Assembly (NCBI RefSeq): GCF_014779555.2
Contig: NZ_CP094357.1
Coordinates: 5,952,001-6,016,000 of the forward strand
Length of the DNA: 64,000 nucleotides
Direction of reading: 5' to 3'
Source of the DNA: Lysobacter capsici
Lineage (GTDB): Bacteria; Pseudomonadota; Gammaproteobacteria; Xanthomonadales; Xanthomonadaceae
Made by a program: the position numbers and the translations under genes. The notes under the pieces were generated by a model. The model saw nothing but the letters and a program-made list of their open reading frames with translations. It did no database searches and was not told where the DNA came from. The first letter of the stretch is position 1; each line of letters starts with the position of its first letter. Below are positions 16,269 to 25,436 of the stretch, one piece after another.

Positions 16269-17825
16269 ATGAACCTTCGTAGCGCAGGGACCCTCGTTTT
16301 CGCGGTGGCCGCGCCCTTGGCCATCGCCACGTGTTCCAGCAATTCGCCGCAGCATCCGAACGTGGCGGAAACCGCTGCGCCGGCCGAACGGTCGGCCGAC
16401 GCACCGGCTGAAGCGGCGGCCTTCGCCGGCGTGCTGCCCAGCGTGACCGGCTGCGCCACCGGCGCGCGTTGCCTGCGGGTGACGCAACAGGGCAAGCCCA
16501 GCGCGCAGGGCACGTTCATGGCCCAATGCCGCGGGCGCTTCGCCGATTTCATCGTGCCGCGCGCGACCTTGCCGAGCGGCTATGCCGGGCCGTGGTTCAT
16601 GCCGGCCCAGCTCGAAAACGCGGCCACCGGCGTGCCGACCACCACGCGACCGTGGACGGCGGCCAGTGTCGATCCGCGCCAGGAAGCAAAGCGGTTGGCC
16701 TACGCCCTCACCTTGCGCAATTACGCCTTCGCCAGCGCGCCGGTGCGCGCGCTCACGCCGACGTTGACGAACGATGCCGACTACTTCGACAACGCCGGTC
16801 GCGCGATCGTGCCCGCGTTGCGCGGTCAGGCCTGGTATCCGGCGCCGCGCATGTTCTATGGCAACACCAGCGCGCCGGGCACGCGCGAAGCGGCCTACGG
16901 CATGACCCGCGAGCGGCGCGTGCCCGCCGGCGAACTCGCCGGCAATCTCAACGGCTTCGCCAATTACGCCGTGGCCTATTACGACGCGCGCGGCGGCCGA
17001 GTGTTTCAACAGTTGTGGAATACCAGCGTGGCCGGCGTCGATACGCCGCGTCGCGACCGCATGCAGTTCACGCAGGGCAGTTTCGTCTACAAGCTGTTGT
17101 TCAGCGCGGCCAAACCGAGCGATTTCCTCAGTGGACAGGACCCGCTGACCGGCTCACTGGAAGTCGATGTGATGCCCAACAGCAGCGGCGCCGCGGCCGG
17201 CACCGCGTTGCCGGTGCGGCTGCTGCAGATCGACATCGCGGTGAAGGACGCGCGCGCCGGCGTCACCGGCTGGTACTTCCTCACCTACGTGTACGACAAG
17301 AGCTTGCCCGGCACCTCGCCGTGGCGAAAGATGGCGCCGCTGGGGCTGACCTGGGGCAACGATCCCGACGGCACCACGGTCACCCATTCGTGGATCAATC
17401 CGGCCGCGCCCGCGTACGCCCGCGCGCATGTCACGTTCAAGCATCCCGAGCCGCGCTTGAACGGCCCGGTGGACAACCCGGACTCGGCCTGCATGAGCTG
17501 CCACACCACGGCGCAGTCGCCGTCGGTGGCGGACATGTTGCCCGAAGGCAGCTGCAACACCTTGCGCGCGAAGTGGTATCGCAATCTGCCCGGCAGCGAA
17601 GCCTTCGGTCAGTTCGATCCGGCGCTGCCGGCCTGCGAAACCGCGCCGCCTTCGATCGATATCACCGCCGCCGATTACTCGCTGCAGATGGCGTCCACCG
17701 TCTCGCGCGCGCTCACCGGCGCGCGCACCTTCAACCCCTGCACCTGGGATGAGGCCAATCCGCCGCCGCTGTCGGCGCTGGCGGAACTGCGGCCGAATGC
17801 GAGGGTGTTCGAAGCCACCCGCTAG
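16269..17825 (+). CDS. Large exported protein with a single c-type heme motif (CXXCH)
   Basis: A 518-residue product with a hydrophobic N-terminus and Cys at residue 22 (IATC; a T at -1 makes the lipobox unusual), so exported and possibly lipid-anchored. One heme-binding motif CMSCH starts at residue 408, preceded by DNPDSA. The C-terminal region resembles cytochrome-like domains, but the 380 residues before it (many aromatic and Asn-Gly turns) match nothing I recognise. The next gene starts 15 bp after the stop (GGAG between them), so it is co-transcribed with a metalloprotease-like gene. Confidence 0.75.
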   Translation: MNLRSAGTLVFAVAAPLAIATCSSNSPQHPNVAETAAPAERSADAPAEAAAFAGVLPSVTGCATGARCLRVTQQGKPSAQGTFMAQCRGRFADFIVPRATLPSGYAGPWFMPAQLENAATGVPTTTRPWTAASVDPRQEAKRLAYALTLRNYAFASAPVRALTPTLTNDADYFDNAGRAIVPALRGQAWYPAPRMFYGNTSAPGTREAAYGMTRERRVPAGELAGNLNGFANYAVAYYDARGGRVFQQLWNTSVAGVDTPRRDRMQFTQGSFVYKLLFSAAKPSDFLSGQDPLTGSLEVDVMPNSSGAAAGTALPVRLLQIDIAVKDARAGVTGWYFLTYVYDKSLPGTSPWRKMAPLGLTWGNDPDGTTVTHSWINPAAPAYARAHVTFKHPEPRLNGPVDNPDSACMSCHTTAQSPSVADMLPEGSCNTLRAKWYRNLPGSEAFGQFDPALPACETAPPSIDITAADYSLQMASTVSRALTGARTFNPCTWDEANPPPLSALAELRPNARVFEATR

Positions 17826-17840
17826 GGTCGGAGCCCTGTC

Positions 17841-19397
17841 ATGACCATCAACTACATTCCCAACGATCCGCGCGCCGCGGGCTTCTCGATCATGCGTGGG
17901 CAAACGCCACGGCCGTCGCGTTCGACCGCGCGCGCGCACTTCGACATGCCGCCGTCGCCGCCGCAGGCGCGCTACGCCCGCGGCACGCCGCAATTCCTGC
18001 ACTGGCAGGCGCGTGAAGCGGCGCTCGCCGCGCTGGAGATGTTCGAGACCGTGCGCGGCGCGCCGCTGATGCGCTGGGCGCGCGCGGTGCCGGTCAAACG
18101 CCTGCGGCTGGATCCGGATGCCGGCGAGGACCTCAACGCGTACTACACCGGCCGCGCGGTGCAGTTCTTCCACTATCCGATCGGCGACACCGTCGTCCAG
18201 TCCGGCATCAGCACCGACGTGGTCGCGCATGAAATCGGACACGCCTTGCTCGATGCGCTGTGGCCGGAACTGTGGGGCGCCGAGTTCCTCGAAGCCGGCG
18301 CCTTCCACGAGGCCTTCGGCGATTGCGTCGCCATCCTGACCGCGCTCAACGACCGCGCCTTGCGCCGCGAGCTGGTCGCCAGCGCCAAGGTCAACAAGAC
18401 CAATGTGCTGGAAACCACCGCCGAGGATCTGTCCTGGGCGATCAAGCAGCTCGAGCCCAACCACAACGCGTCGGTGCCGCGCCGCGCGCACAACAAGCTG
18501 CGCTGGACCTTGCCCTCGTCGTTGCCGGCCGACGGCCCGCCCGGCGCGCTGATCGCGGAGATCCACAGCTTCGGCCAGGTGTTCAGCGGATGTTTCTACG
18601 ACCTGATCGGCCTGCTGTATGCCAATGCGCCGTCGAAGACCGAGGCGCAACTGTGGAAAGCCGCCGAAACCGCCGGCCGCCTGCTGTTCTCGGCGGCCGA
18701 AAACGCGCCGATGACCTTGCGCCTGTTCCAGTCGGTCGGCCGCGCGATGGCGCAACAGGATCAGGTGATGTTCGCTGGCGCGCACTATGAGCTGATCAGT
18801 CAGGCCTTCCGCATGCACAACATCCTGCTGGGCAGCTCGGCGATGATCGCGCCGCGGTCCGAACTCGCCGGCAAGGCCGCCGGCCGCGGCGCGGTGAAAC
18901 TCAACGCCGCCGCGAACGAAGACGCGCGCCACCGGCTCGGCGCCGCCGCGGGCACGCGCCTGGGCAAGCGCGCGGTGAAGCTGGGCGGCATGGCGATGGC
19001 GGAACTCAGCCACCGCCGTGCGATCGACCTGTCGGGCATCGCCGGCTTCCTCAAGGGCGTGCGCGCGCACGGCCCGGAAGCGATCCTGGTCGGGGCCTTG
19101 CCCAGTCGCGTCGGCGTCGCCGCGGTGATGAGCGCGGTGCCCGATGCTTCCGCGACCGAACAGGAAGTGCGCGCCTTCGTCGCCGGCCTCGCCGCGCGCG
19201 GTCAGATCAGGCACAACGGCGCCGGCAACACCGTGCAACGCAGCGCGATCGCCCCGGCGGGGGTCGGTGCGCGCAAGACCAGGCCGACGGTCGGCTATCC
19301 GGTCACCCATCGCATCGCTCAACGCGGTGGCGTCAAGACGCTCGAACGCGCCTGCTTTGCCTGCGGCTGCCGCGTGCACCACGGCGAGACGTCATAA
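17841..19397 (+). CDS. Gluzincin-type metalloprotease-like protein
   Basis: A 518-residue protein. VVAHEIGHALLDAL places a zinc motif HEIGH at residues 130-134, and GAFHEAFGD gives the likely third ligand E157, the thermolysin-like (M4-type) arrangement. The C-terminal part (about 190-330) is helical as in that clan. There is no signal peptide or propeptide, unlike ordinary M4 proteases. The last 150 residues are Arg/Ala-rich with a terminal CFACGCRVHH that could bind metal. Operon partner of the CXXCH protein. Activity and substrate are unproven. Confidence 0.75.
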   Translation: MTINYIPNDPRAAGFSIMRGQTPRPSRSTARAHFDMPPSPPQARYARGTPQFLHWQAREAALAALEMFETVRGAPLMRWARAVPVKRLRLDPDAGEDLNAYYTGRAVQFFHYPIGDTVVQSGISTDVVAHEIGHALLDALWPELWGAEFLEAGAFHEAFGDCVAILTALNDRALRRELVASAKVNKTNVLETTAEDLSWAIKQLEPNHNASVPRRAHNKLRWTLPSSLPADGPPGALIAEIHSFGQVFSGCFYDLIGLLYANAPSKTEAQLWKAAETAGRLLFSAAENAPMTLRLFQSVGRAMAQQDQVMFAGAHYELISQAFRMHNILLGSSAMIAPRSELAGKAAGRGAVKLNAAANEDARHRLGAAAGTRLGKRAVKLGGMAMAELSHRRAIDLSGIAGFLKGVRAHGPEAILVGALPSRVGVAAVMSAVPDASATEQEVRAFVAGLAARGQIRHNGAGNTVQRSAIAPAGVGARKTRPTVGYPVTHRIAQRGGVKTLERACFACGCRVHHGETS

Positions 19398-19607
19398 CGC
19401 CGAAAAACGTTTGCGCTTGAGCGTGGGCTTGCCGCCGTTCTTGCTGGCGACGTGGGTCGCGCCCGGCGGCAACGGGCCTTGCCCTTCGTGCAACTGGCCG
19501 TGTCGGCGCAGGCTTTCGGCGTAGGTCGATGCTTCCGCATCGGCCTCAGGACCCGCAGGCGGTCGGCGGGCCTTGCGCGATTTTTCAGGCGGTTTGCGCG
19601 CGGTCAT
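19392..19607 (-). CDS. Small basic hypothetical protein
   Basis: A 71-residue hydrophilic protein rich in Lys, Arg and Pro, with an ESLRRHGQLHEGQGPLPPGATHV core and a KRKRFSAL tail that I have seen conserved in xanthomonad genomes. It converges on the metalloprotease gene, overlapping its 3' end by 6 bases. The protein is probably disordered; function unknown. Confidence 0.6.
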   Translation of the reverse strand: MTARKPPEKSRKARRPPAGPEADAEASTYAESLRRHGQLHEGQGPLPPGATHVASKNGGKPTLKRKRFSAL

Positions 19608-19741
19608 GGCGGTAGTTCCGAGTGGCGACCCGGCGATCAGCCTGGACCGGCGCGCGTTGCGGCAGTGTCATGGCCTCGGCGCGGCCAGACAACACTCGAT
19701 GCCCGATCCATGCGCCTGGCCGCGATTGGCGAAGACGGCCG

Positions 19742-21745
19742 CTATTGGACCGTGCACGTGAACGACAGCGTCGTGCTCTGCCCCGCGGCCAACGTAGCCA
19801 GCGCGATCCCCGCGCCGGTCAGATTGGCGACGGTGAAGCTGCCCGCGGGCACGCCCGGCCCCGGAACGAACGTCACCGCATTGCCGGGCGGACAAACGAC
19901 TCCCGCAGTCGGCGCGTCTCTGACGATCGCGCCGGTGACCTCGCCCGGGCCGTTGTTGGTGACGACCAACGTGTAGGTGGTCGGCCCCGCCGCGACCGTG
20001 TCGGTCGCCTGATCGATCGCGCCGGCCGCCGGCGTGTTGGTCTTGGTGATGGTCAGATCGACCGGCCGCAAGGTGTTGGTATAGGTGCACACCGCCGCAT
20101 TGGCGCTGGTGATGGTCAGCGTGTTGACCTGCTGGCCGTTGGTCCCCGACAGCGTGTGGCCGCCGGTGCAGGCGAGCGCGGTCGAATAGCTGCCGATATT
20201 CGCGCCGCCCTCGGCCGGAAGCGTAATGACATTGCCGACGTTGACGTTGACCGGCGCGCCGCTGTTGGCCGCGGTCGGGGCGGTCGCGGTGAAGCCCGCG
20301 GTATTGTTCGCGCCGCCCGTGGTCGCGCCGATCGTCACCTGATGCCCCGCCAGGCTCCCCGCCGCCCAGGCCTTGGCCAACTGCAGCGTCGCCACGGCGG
20401 CGGTATTGGTGATGGTGCAAACGACATCGTTGCCGGCGTTCATGGTCAACGACCATTCGGCGTTCGGATCGGCCACGGTCGGCCCGGTCGGCGTGGGTAT
20501 GGGAACCGACCCATTGCCCGGACCGGCGACACAGCTGATCGCGCGCGTGTAGGCGCTGGCGATATCGCTTGGACCGGAGGTCTGCGCATCGCGCAGGGTC
20601 AAGGCGACGCCTGCGGGAACAACGGTCGCCGCCGTACTGGCCGTTGTCGGCGTGGCGCCCGAGGTCGGCGGCGAGAACGCGAGCGCCGTGCCGCCATTGA
20701 GGATGACCGTCGCGAACTCATCGGCCGCCGCCGCGCGCGACGCCAGACTCTTGATCAGGCGCAAGGTCGCCGGGTTGTCGTTGTTGGTTACCGTGCAGGT
20801 GGCGGCCGCGAGATTGGGCAGCGCGAGCGTGTTGCTCACAACCGGCGCGCCGCCGTTGACCACGCAGCTATACGCAGCGGTTTGCGTATAGCCTGCCGGG
20901 CCGGTTTCCGACAGCGTGTAGGTCCCGGCGCTCACCGTGGCGTTGGTCACCGCCGCGCTGCCCTCGGTGCCGCTGATCGGCGTCGGGCCGGCCGCGGCGA
21001 GCGTCCACGCGGTGTCGAGCGCGGTGCCGCCATTGTCGTTGATCACCGTCTTGGCCAGCGTCAGCACGGGCCTGCAGGTCGGAACGTTGATTTCGAACTG
21101 GGCCGAATTGCCGCCGACCCCGTCGCGGGTCGTTCTGAAGGTGAACTGGACGCCCGTAACCGTGCCGTTGGTGCTCAATCGATATTGCGCGAACGATCCG
21201 GGGCGCGTGCCGAACGACGGTCCGCGCACCGTGGCGGTCAGCCCATCGGGGGAAATCTCTATATCGGTTTGAGCGTTGTCGACCGCGGGCGCTCTGACCC
21301 AGGAGAAACCCGGCGATGCGCCGATCGCGGTGAAGGTGATGAGGTCCTGGTCGACATCCAGATTCGAATCGGGCCCGCCGAACGTGGAGCCCGCCTCGAA
21401 TATGACGGGAACCGGACGGGCGAAGCTAAAGGTGTGTTGACCGGAGACCGCAGCGCTGGCCGGCGCGGGGTCGGTGTAATTGATGGTGTTGGCCGCGGGC
21501 GCGGAGCGCGTGCTCGCACCCGCCGGCGTGGGCGTATAAGCGCTCAGCGTCGTGCTGACGACCGGCGTGCTGGTGACATCCAGCGCCGAGGTCAACGCGC
21601 CGTTGCCGAGTCCGCTTACGTTGAGCGGGTTGCCGGTGAACACGGGATCGCAGGCCTGCGCCCAGGCGGCCTGGGTGCCGGCGACGGTCATGCACAGCAG
21701 CAGGAAAACGCCGCGGACTAGGCGTGCAACCGATCGCGCATCCAT
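19742..21745 (-). CDS. Secreted surface protein with prealbumin-like and DUF11 repeats
   Basis: The 667-residue product starts at ATG 21745 with an Arg-containing signal peptide ending TQAAWAQA (about residue 30). The N-terminal 190 residues are beta-rich, then come prealbumin/SpaA-like repeats (LTLAKTVINDNGG..., LRLIKSL..., LQLAKAW...), each closing on a TCTVTNN-type strand, and a C-terminal DUF11 domain (DLTITKTNTPAAG... TLVVTNNGPGEVTGAIV). It stops directly after that domain with no LPXTG-like anchor or autotransporter barrel, so it is released or held by another partner. Adhesin or matrix role is inferred from domains. Confidence 0.85.
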   Translation of the reverse strand: MDARSVARLVRGVFLLLCMTVAGTQAAWAQACDPVFTGNPLNVSGLGNGALTSALDVTSTPVVSTTLSAYTPTPAGASTRSAPAANTINYTDPAPASAAVSGQHTFSFARPVPVIFEAGSTFGGPDSNLDVDQDLITFTAIGASPGFSWVRAPAVDNAQTDIEISPDGLTATVRGPSFGTRPGSFAQYRLSTNGTVTGVQFTFRTTRDGVGGNSAQFEINVPTCRPVLTLAKTVINDNGGTALDTAWTLAAAGPTPISGTEGSAAVTNATVSAGTYTLSETGPAGYTQTAAYSCVVNGGAPVVSNTLALPNLAAATCTVTNNDNPATLRLIKSLASRAAAADEFATVILNGGTALAFSPPTSGATPTTASTAATVVPAGVALTLRDAQTSGPSDIASAYTRAISCVAGPGNGSVPIPTPTGPTVADPNAEWSLTMNAGNDVVCTITNTAAVATLQLAKAWAAGSLAGHQVTIGATTGGANNTAGFTATAPTAANSGAPVNVNVGNVITLPAEGGANIGSYSTALACTGGHTLSGTNGQQVNTLTITSANAAVCTYTNTLRPVDLTITKTNTPAAGAIDQATDTVAAGPTTYTLVVTNNGPGEVTGAIVRDAPTAGVVCPPGNAVTFVPGPGVPAGSFTVANLTGAGIALATLAAGQSTTLSFTCTVQ

Positions 21746-22174
21746 GTGGATAGGTTGGGCAGGCTCGCGGGCGCCGTGAATGGCGCGGGCGGACTTTCCG
21801 GTCGGAGCGCGACGGCGGGTCGCTCCCCGATTACGCCTGCCTGGATCCGCCCCGATAGAGATCAAGCCGCCCATCTGAGAGCCATTTGGCACAGATATTT
21901 GTGCTTTATGGTCGCCGGTAGGCACTTTGTCAAGCGGGGTAAATGGGGGCGGAATCGGAGTCGAAACAGGGGGCCGAAACGGGGCACAGCGGGCTTTCGC
22001 GCATTCGTCCAGGACGCCGCACGAAACGCAGACCCGGGCGAATCCGTTATCTGCTTCGATTCAAGCATCAACGGAATTTCCAATGAACCTCTCCGCCATG
22101 CGCCTTGCTCTCGACACGGCATCATCCTGATGATGGAGAGCCGATACACGCAGTTTCAGCGTGGAGAGCCACCG

Positions 22175-22630
22175 ATGACGATCTTGAAAAAAGCCGCTGT
22201 CAGCGCGGCCGCCTTGCTCGCCGCCGTCCTCGCGCTTGGCTACCTGACCGCGTGGCGTTCGCTCGACAGTTGCGCCGCGGACGCTTACCGCGATATGCGA
22301 AGCCGCGGAATCAGCGGCTCAGACATGAGGGGCCGCAAAGTCGTGCTGTCGCGAAATGAGGTTTTCGCCAAGGTGACCGGGCCGTTTCAAGTGGAGGTGT
22401 CGTACATGGTGCCGCACGACCTACACGGCAGCCTGCATATCCGCAGATACCTGGTAATGCCGTGGCGGCGATATTTTCGTTCGTCGGACGTCTTCTACCT
22501 GTCCGACTACCCTGCCACACGGCAGGACCGCGAAAACAATGACCCAGGTGGAATTTCAACGGTCGCTTCCGCGAACATCGGCAATGGCGGGCGACATAGC
22601 CGGGGCGAAGCCGCTTCGCGGCCTGGCTGA
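22175..22630 (+). CDS. Membrane-anchored hypothetical protein reading into an attC-like site
   Basis: From ATG 22175 (GGAGAG 8 bases upstream), a 151-residue protein with an N-terminal transmembrane or signal segment (about 5-25) and a basic soluble domain (RKVVLSRNEVFAKVTGPFQVEVSYMVPHDL). Its last residues, RGEAASRPG, are encoded by the attC-like palindrome at 22592-22642, so the original stop codon may have been lost. GC is lower than in its neighbours. Family not recognised. Confidence 0.55.
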   Translation: MTILKKAAVSAAALLAAVLALGYLTAWRSLDSCAADAYRDMRSRGISGSDMRGRKVVLSRNEVFAKVTGPFQVEVSYMVPHDLHGSLHIRRYLVMPWRRYFRSSDVFYLSDYPATRQDRENNDPGGISTVASANIGNGGRHSRGEAASRPG

Positions 22631-22642
22631 ATTCCGACGCGG
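22592..22642 (+). repeat. attC-like site K, isolated copy
   Basis: AGCCGGGGCGAAGCCGC-TTCG-CGGCCTGGCT, then GAATTCCGACG, in the same orientation as the array 8 kb to the left. The right end resembles that of site A (AATTCAGACGTT). Confidence 0.5.
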
Positions 22643-22800
22643 GACCCGCGCGAGATTTTTCATGGACCGACTTTTCATCGGCGCTATCAGCCTCATGCTC
22701 GCCATCCGACAGTTCGGTTATCGGCGCACGAGGAACTCACCTCGCGACGACGATGGGCCCGGTACAGGCCCAGCCCGGTTGCCGAACCTCAGATAGTCCG

Positions 22801-22824
22801 GCAGCGCCGGGAAACCGGCGCTGC
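22801..22824. terminator. Perfect GAAA-tetraloop hairpin
   Basis: GCAGCGCCGG-GAAA-CCGGCGCTGC. Flanking GTCCG (22796-22800) and CGGAC (22833-22837) could extend the stem past an 8-base bulge. There is no T-run. It may end transcription of the 22175 gene or be a structured RNA element. Confidence 0.4.
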
Positions 22825-22963
22825 GAGGAGTTCGGACCGCCGATTCGCCACAGACGATAGAACTTCCCGGCCCTCACTCGGATCGGCGGTAGACGAGTTC
22901 GCACGATTTGCGGACACTCGCGCCGCAACGAACGACTGACGACCGCCTACGGAAAGACCTTAG

Positions 22964-23416
22964 TCACTTAGGCGCGCCCGGACCAACGAACTTGCGACCG
23001 CTCGGCCCGATCCCGCTCACCTGGATCACGGTCGGCTCGCGTATCTCGACATAGTGGGGAACGCCGGCGGGCTCGGTGTAAAAGCTGCCCGCGGGCAGTT
23101 TCTTGAGGGCCGCGGCTTCGACCTTTTCGCCGTAACCGGTATACCAGGTGCCCGAGAGAATCGTGATCTCGCGCGAGTCCGTGTGGGTGTGCGGCGCGAC
23201 CTTGAAGCCCGCCGGGAATTTCAGGCGGATCGTATAAGGTCCGGGCTTGGTCGGATCGCCGATGAGTATGGCCTGCTCCAGGCCAGGCAAGGCCAATCCT
23301 CCTTGCGACGACCACTTCATTTCCGATGGCGTCAACGCCACGACCCCCGGCTCGGCGGCTTGTCCGACCAGGGCCACCGATAGAAACGCAAGCGCGAATA
23401 CCGCTTTGATCCGCAT
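22964..23416 (-). CDS. Secreted cupin-domain protein
   Basis: A 150-residue protein with a signal peptide (MRIKAVFALAF... to GQAAEP). The ATG at 23416 has AGGA 8 bases upstream; an ATG at 23425 is in frame but too close to it. The mature part is a single cupin barrel with motif 1 as HTHTDSREITILSGTWYTG and motif 2 as PAGVPHYVE, giving the usual His/Glu/His metal ligands. Periplasmic, probable metal-binding; substrate unknown. Confidence 0.85.
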   Translation of the reverse strand: MRIKAVFALAFLSVALVGQAAEPGVVALTPSEMKWSSQGGLALPGLEQAILIGDPTKPGPYTIRLKFPAGFKVAPHTHTDSREITILSGTWYTGYGEKVEAAALKKLPAGSFYTEPAGVPHYVEIREPTVIQVSGIGPSGRKFVGPGAPK

Positions 23417-23759
23417 ATCGTCCATCCTGCTGTTTGTTGCCAATTGGGGCGCAGATTCGTAGCCTTTGCATGGCTCGCATGATGGCTGCCGCGGCTGTCC
23501 CATCCTAGGATTTGGCGCCGGAATCCGGGAACGGCCGGACCAACGCGCGAGCTATCCCATCGTCGCGGTCGATCGGCTGCGCCTGGGTAACTCGTCAGCG
23601 TTCCAGCAGCACATGCCTCACCCTCGATCGTACCCACAACCCAACCGATTGCTGCGACCGCATGTCCAAAATCGAGCACATCCCGCCACCGGCCAGTGCC
23701 CCGTTCGCAAAGCAACGCGGCGAGGCGAGCATCGACGGCGACGGACGGCGCGCCTCGTA

Positions 23760-24215
23760 GTGGCCGCCGCGAACATACGGCCCGCCGCGGCAACCGAATC
23801 GGTGGCCATACGCGAATTGCTCGCGAGCGCCGGACTGCCGGTCGACGACCTGGACACCTCGGCGATCGAGTGGTGGGTCGCCGATCGCGAGGGCGAACTC
23901 GCAGGCGTCGTCGGGCTCGAACGCCATGGGCAGGCCGGGCTGCTTCGATCGCTGGCGGTCAACGATCGAACTCGAGGCGGCGGCCTGGGCAGGCGCCTGG
24001 TCGAGCGCGTCGAGCTGCACGCGCACTCGCAGGGACTATCGCAGTTGGTGCTGTTGACGCAAACCGCGTCCGACTTCTTCTCCCGACTCGGCTACGAACG
24101 GGTCGAACGTCAAACGATTCCGTCGGCCGTTCGCGATAGCGCTCAATTCCGTTCGATCTGTCCCGCCAGTGCGGCGTGCATGCGCAAATACCTATCCGGA
24201 TTCGAAGGTAATTAA
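23760..24215 (+). CDS. arsN2: ArsN2-like GNAT acetyltransferase
   Basis: The 151-residue GNAT-fold protein starts at a GTG (23760). Features typical of ArsN2 are LLASAGLPVDDLD near the N-terminus, LLRSLAVNDRTRGGGLGRRLVE (acetyl-CoA loop, R-x-x-G-x-G-R), LVLLTQTASDFFSRLGYE and the C-terminal CPASAACM. ArsN2 proteins usually sit in ars operons and act on organoarsenicals; no other ars gene is present here, so the substrate is uncertain. The start is weakly supported because no clear ribosome-binding site precedes it. Confidence 0.82.
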   Translation: MAAANIRPAAATESVAIRELLASAGLPVDDLDTSAIEWWVADREGELAGVVGLERHGQAGLLRSLAVNDRTRGGGLGRRLVERVELHAHSQGLSQLVLLTQTASDFFSRLGYERVERQTIPSAVRDSAQFRSICPASAACMRKYLSGFEGN

Positions 24216-24518
24216 CGAGCGTCGCGCGCACTTCATTCGGGCCTTGGTCGCTGCGCGACTTGCCCGAGATCTTGTTGGCTGTCGATGCCGGGACGCTGCC
24301 ACGCCCACCAAGCTTCACCTGTCGACGGCAATCACATTCCGGCCCCATGCGCGACGCTAGCTTTTTCGCGTGCCCGCGCGTCGATGATCATCATCGCGCC
24401 GCGCGCAACGAGCGCGATCACGAACTGTGTCATCTATTGTGACTCGACCGGTGCCATGAGCCGCCAGGAATCGCGACTCCCGCCTGGATCGGGGAGTCCA
24501 TCGACCCATGGAGGCGCG
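24216..24518. other. Intergenic stretch with no gene seen
   Basis: No frame with coding character on either strand. The last 20 bases hold the GGAGGCGCG ribosome-binding site of the next gene. Confidence 0.4.
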
Positions 24519-25166
24519 ATGAAGCACCATTTCCTTATCCCCGTGGCTTTGCTGGCATCGACCGTATCCGGCGCGGCGATCGCGCAGGCGGCCGGCGATG
24601 CGTGCCAAGCGGCCTGGAAGCAGTCGTCCGCGTCCCAGTCCTGCACCAGCGTCATGCAGACGCTGCCGGATGGATCGTGCGGCGGGAAAACGCAGTGCCT
24701 GCCCAAGAACTATCCCAGCTATCCGTCCGGGCTGTCCGTCGAAGCGGCGAAGAAGCTGGTGAACTGCGATGGGGAGCTGCGATTCGACGAGGCCGATTGT
24801 CCGTCCACATCGAAGCACTCCACCCACACCTACGACGAAGTAAAGCTGGACCCCGCGCTGTCGCCCAACTTCGGCTCGCACCATGCGGCCTGCACCGCGG
24901 CCTGGGATGCCTCTTCGGCGAAGAAGACCTGCATCACCATGGAGTTCATCGCGCGTTCGGGCGAAAGCAATTGCACGATCCATGCGCAATGCAGCTATGG
25001 TCCCGGCTACGTGGAGCGCGACGCGCACAATATCGTGTCGACCGGCCCTGGGACGTATGCCTTGGCCACGCCGCCGCCACGCAGAAGCACGGTGACGGTG
25101 TCGGAATCCGACACCAAAAAGCTCAGCAATTGCGATGGCTATTTGAAAGTCGGCGCCTGTAACTGA
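24519..25166 (+). CDS. Secreted protein built of a duplicated six-cysteine module
   Basis: A 215-residue protein with a signal peptide (MKHHFLIPVALL..., cleavage near AIAQA, residue 25) and GGAGGCGCG before the ATG. The mature part is two copies of one module: C-x-AAW-x-x-SSA-x-x-x-C ... G-x-x-x-C-x-x-x-x-QC ... KKL-x-NCDG-x-L ... C (about 28-95 and about 127-215). The closing NCDG-x-L pattern is reminiscent of cyanovirin-N homology (CVNH) domains, but this is a weak resemblance. Exported and disulfide-rich. Confidence 0.7.
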   Translation: MKHHFLIPVALLASTVSGAAIAQAAGDACQAAWKQSSASQSCTSVMQTLPDGSCGGKTQCLPKNYPSYPSGLSVEAAKKLVNCDGELRFDEADCPSTSKHSTHTYDEVKLDPALSPNFGSHHAACTAAWDASSAKKTCITMEFIARSGESNCTIHAQCSYGPGYVERDAHNIVSTGPGTYALATPPPRRSTVTVSESDTKKLSNCDGYLKVGACN

Positions 25167-25436
25167 CTTGTCCGCTGGCCGCGGATCGACGCGAGTCGGC
25201 ACGCGTATCCGGGCTCGAATCGAACGCGATCCAGCGCGGGGTCGCGCGCGGACCGTTGCACGAGACCTCAAGCGATCGCCTCGAAATCAAGCGCAATTCG
25301 CTTGAACGAACTGGCCGGACGACCGCATCGTCGCCGTTGTAATGACTGGGCGCGGCCAATAGGGATGCCGCGGCGAACAACCCGACGTCTTGACCAGACG
25401 TCTCCCCCGTTGTCGTCCTCTCAGGAGATTTCCATC

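Noticed and set aside
17154-19382. Long minus-strand ORF opposite the metalloprotease gene
   Set aside because: It is a GC-driven shadow; its Arg/Gly/His-rich translation has no domain, while the plus-strand frame has the zinc motif.
19622-21721. Long plus-strand ORF opposite the DUF11 protein
   Set aside because: Arg/Gly-rich shadow frame; the minus strand has a signal peptide and repeated domains.
23760-24215. Start of the GNAT protein further upstream (23466)
   Set aside because: The first 98 codons of the longer frame are unlike ArsN2 proteins and rich in His/Arg/Pro.
24216-24518. Possible insertion-sequence remnant
   Set aside because: Short frames vaguely resemble transposase tails, but no terminal repeats or conserved motif support it.
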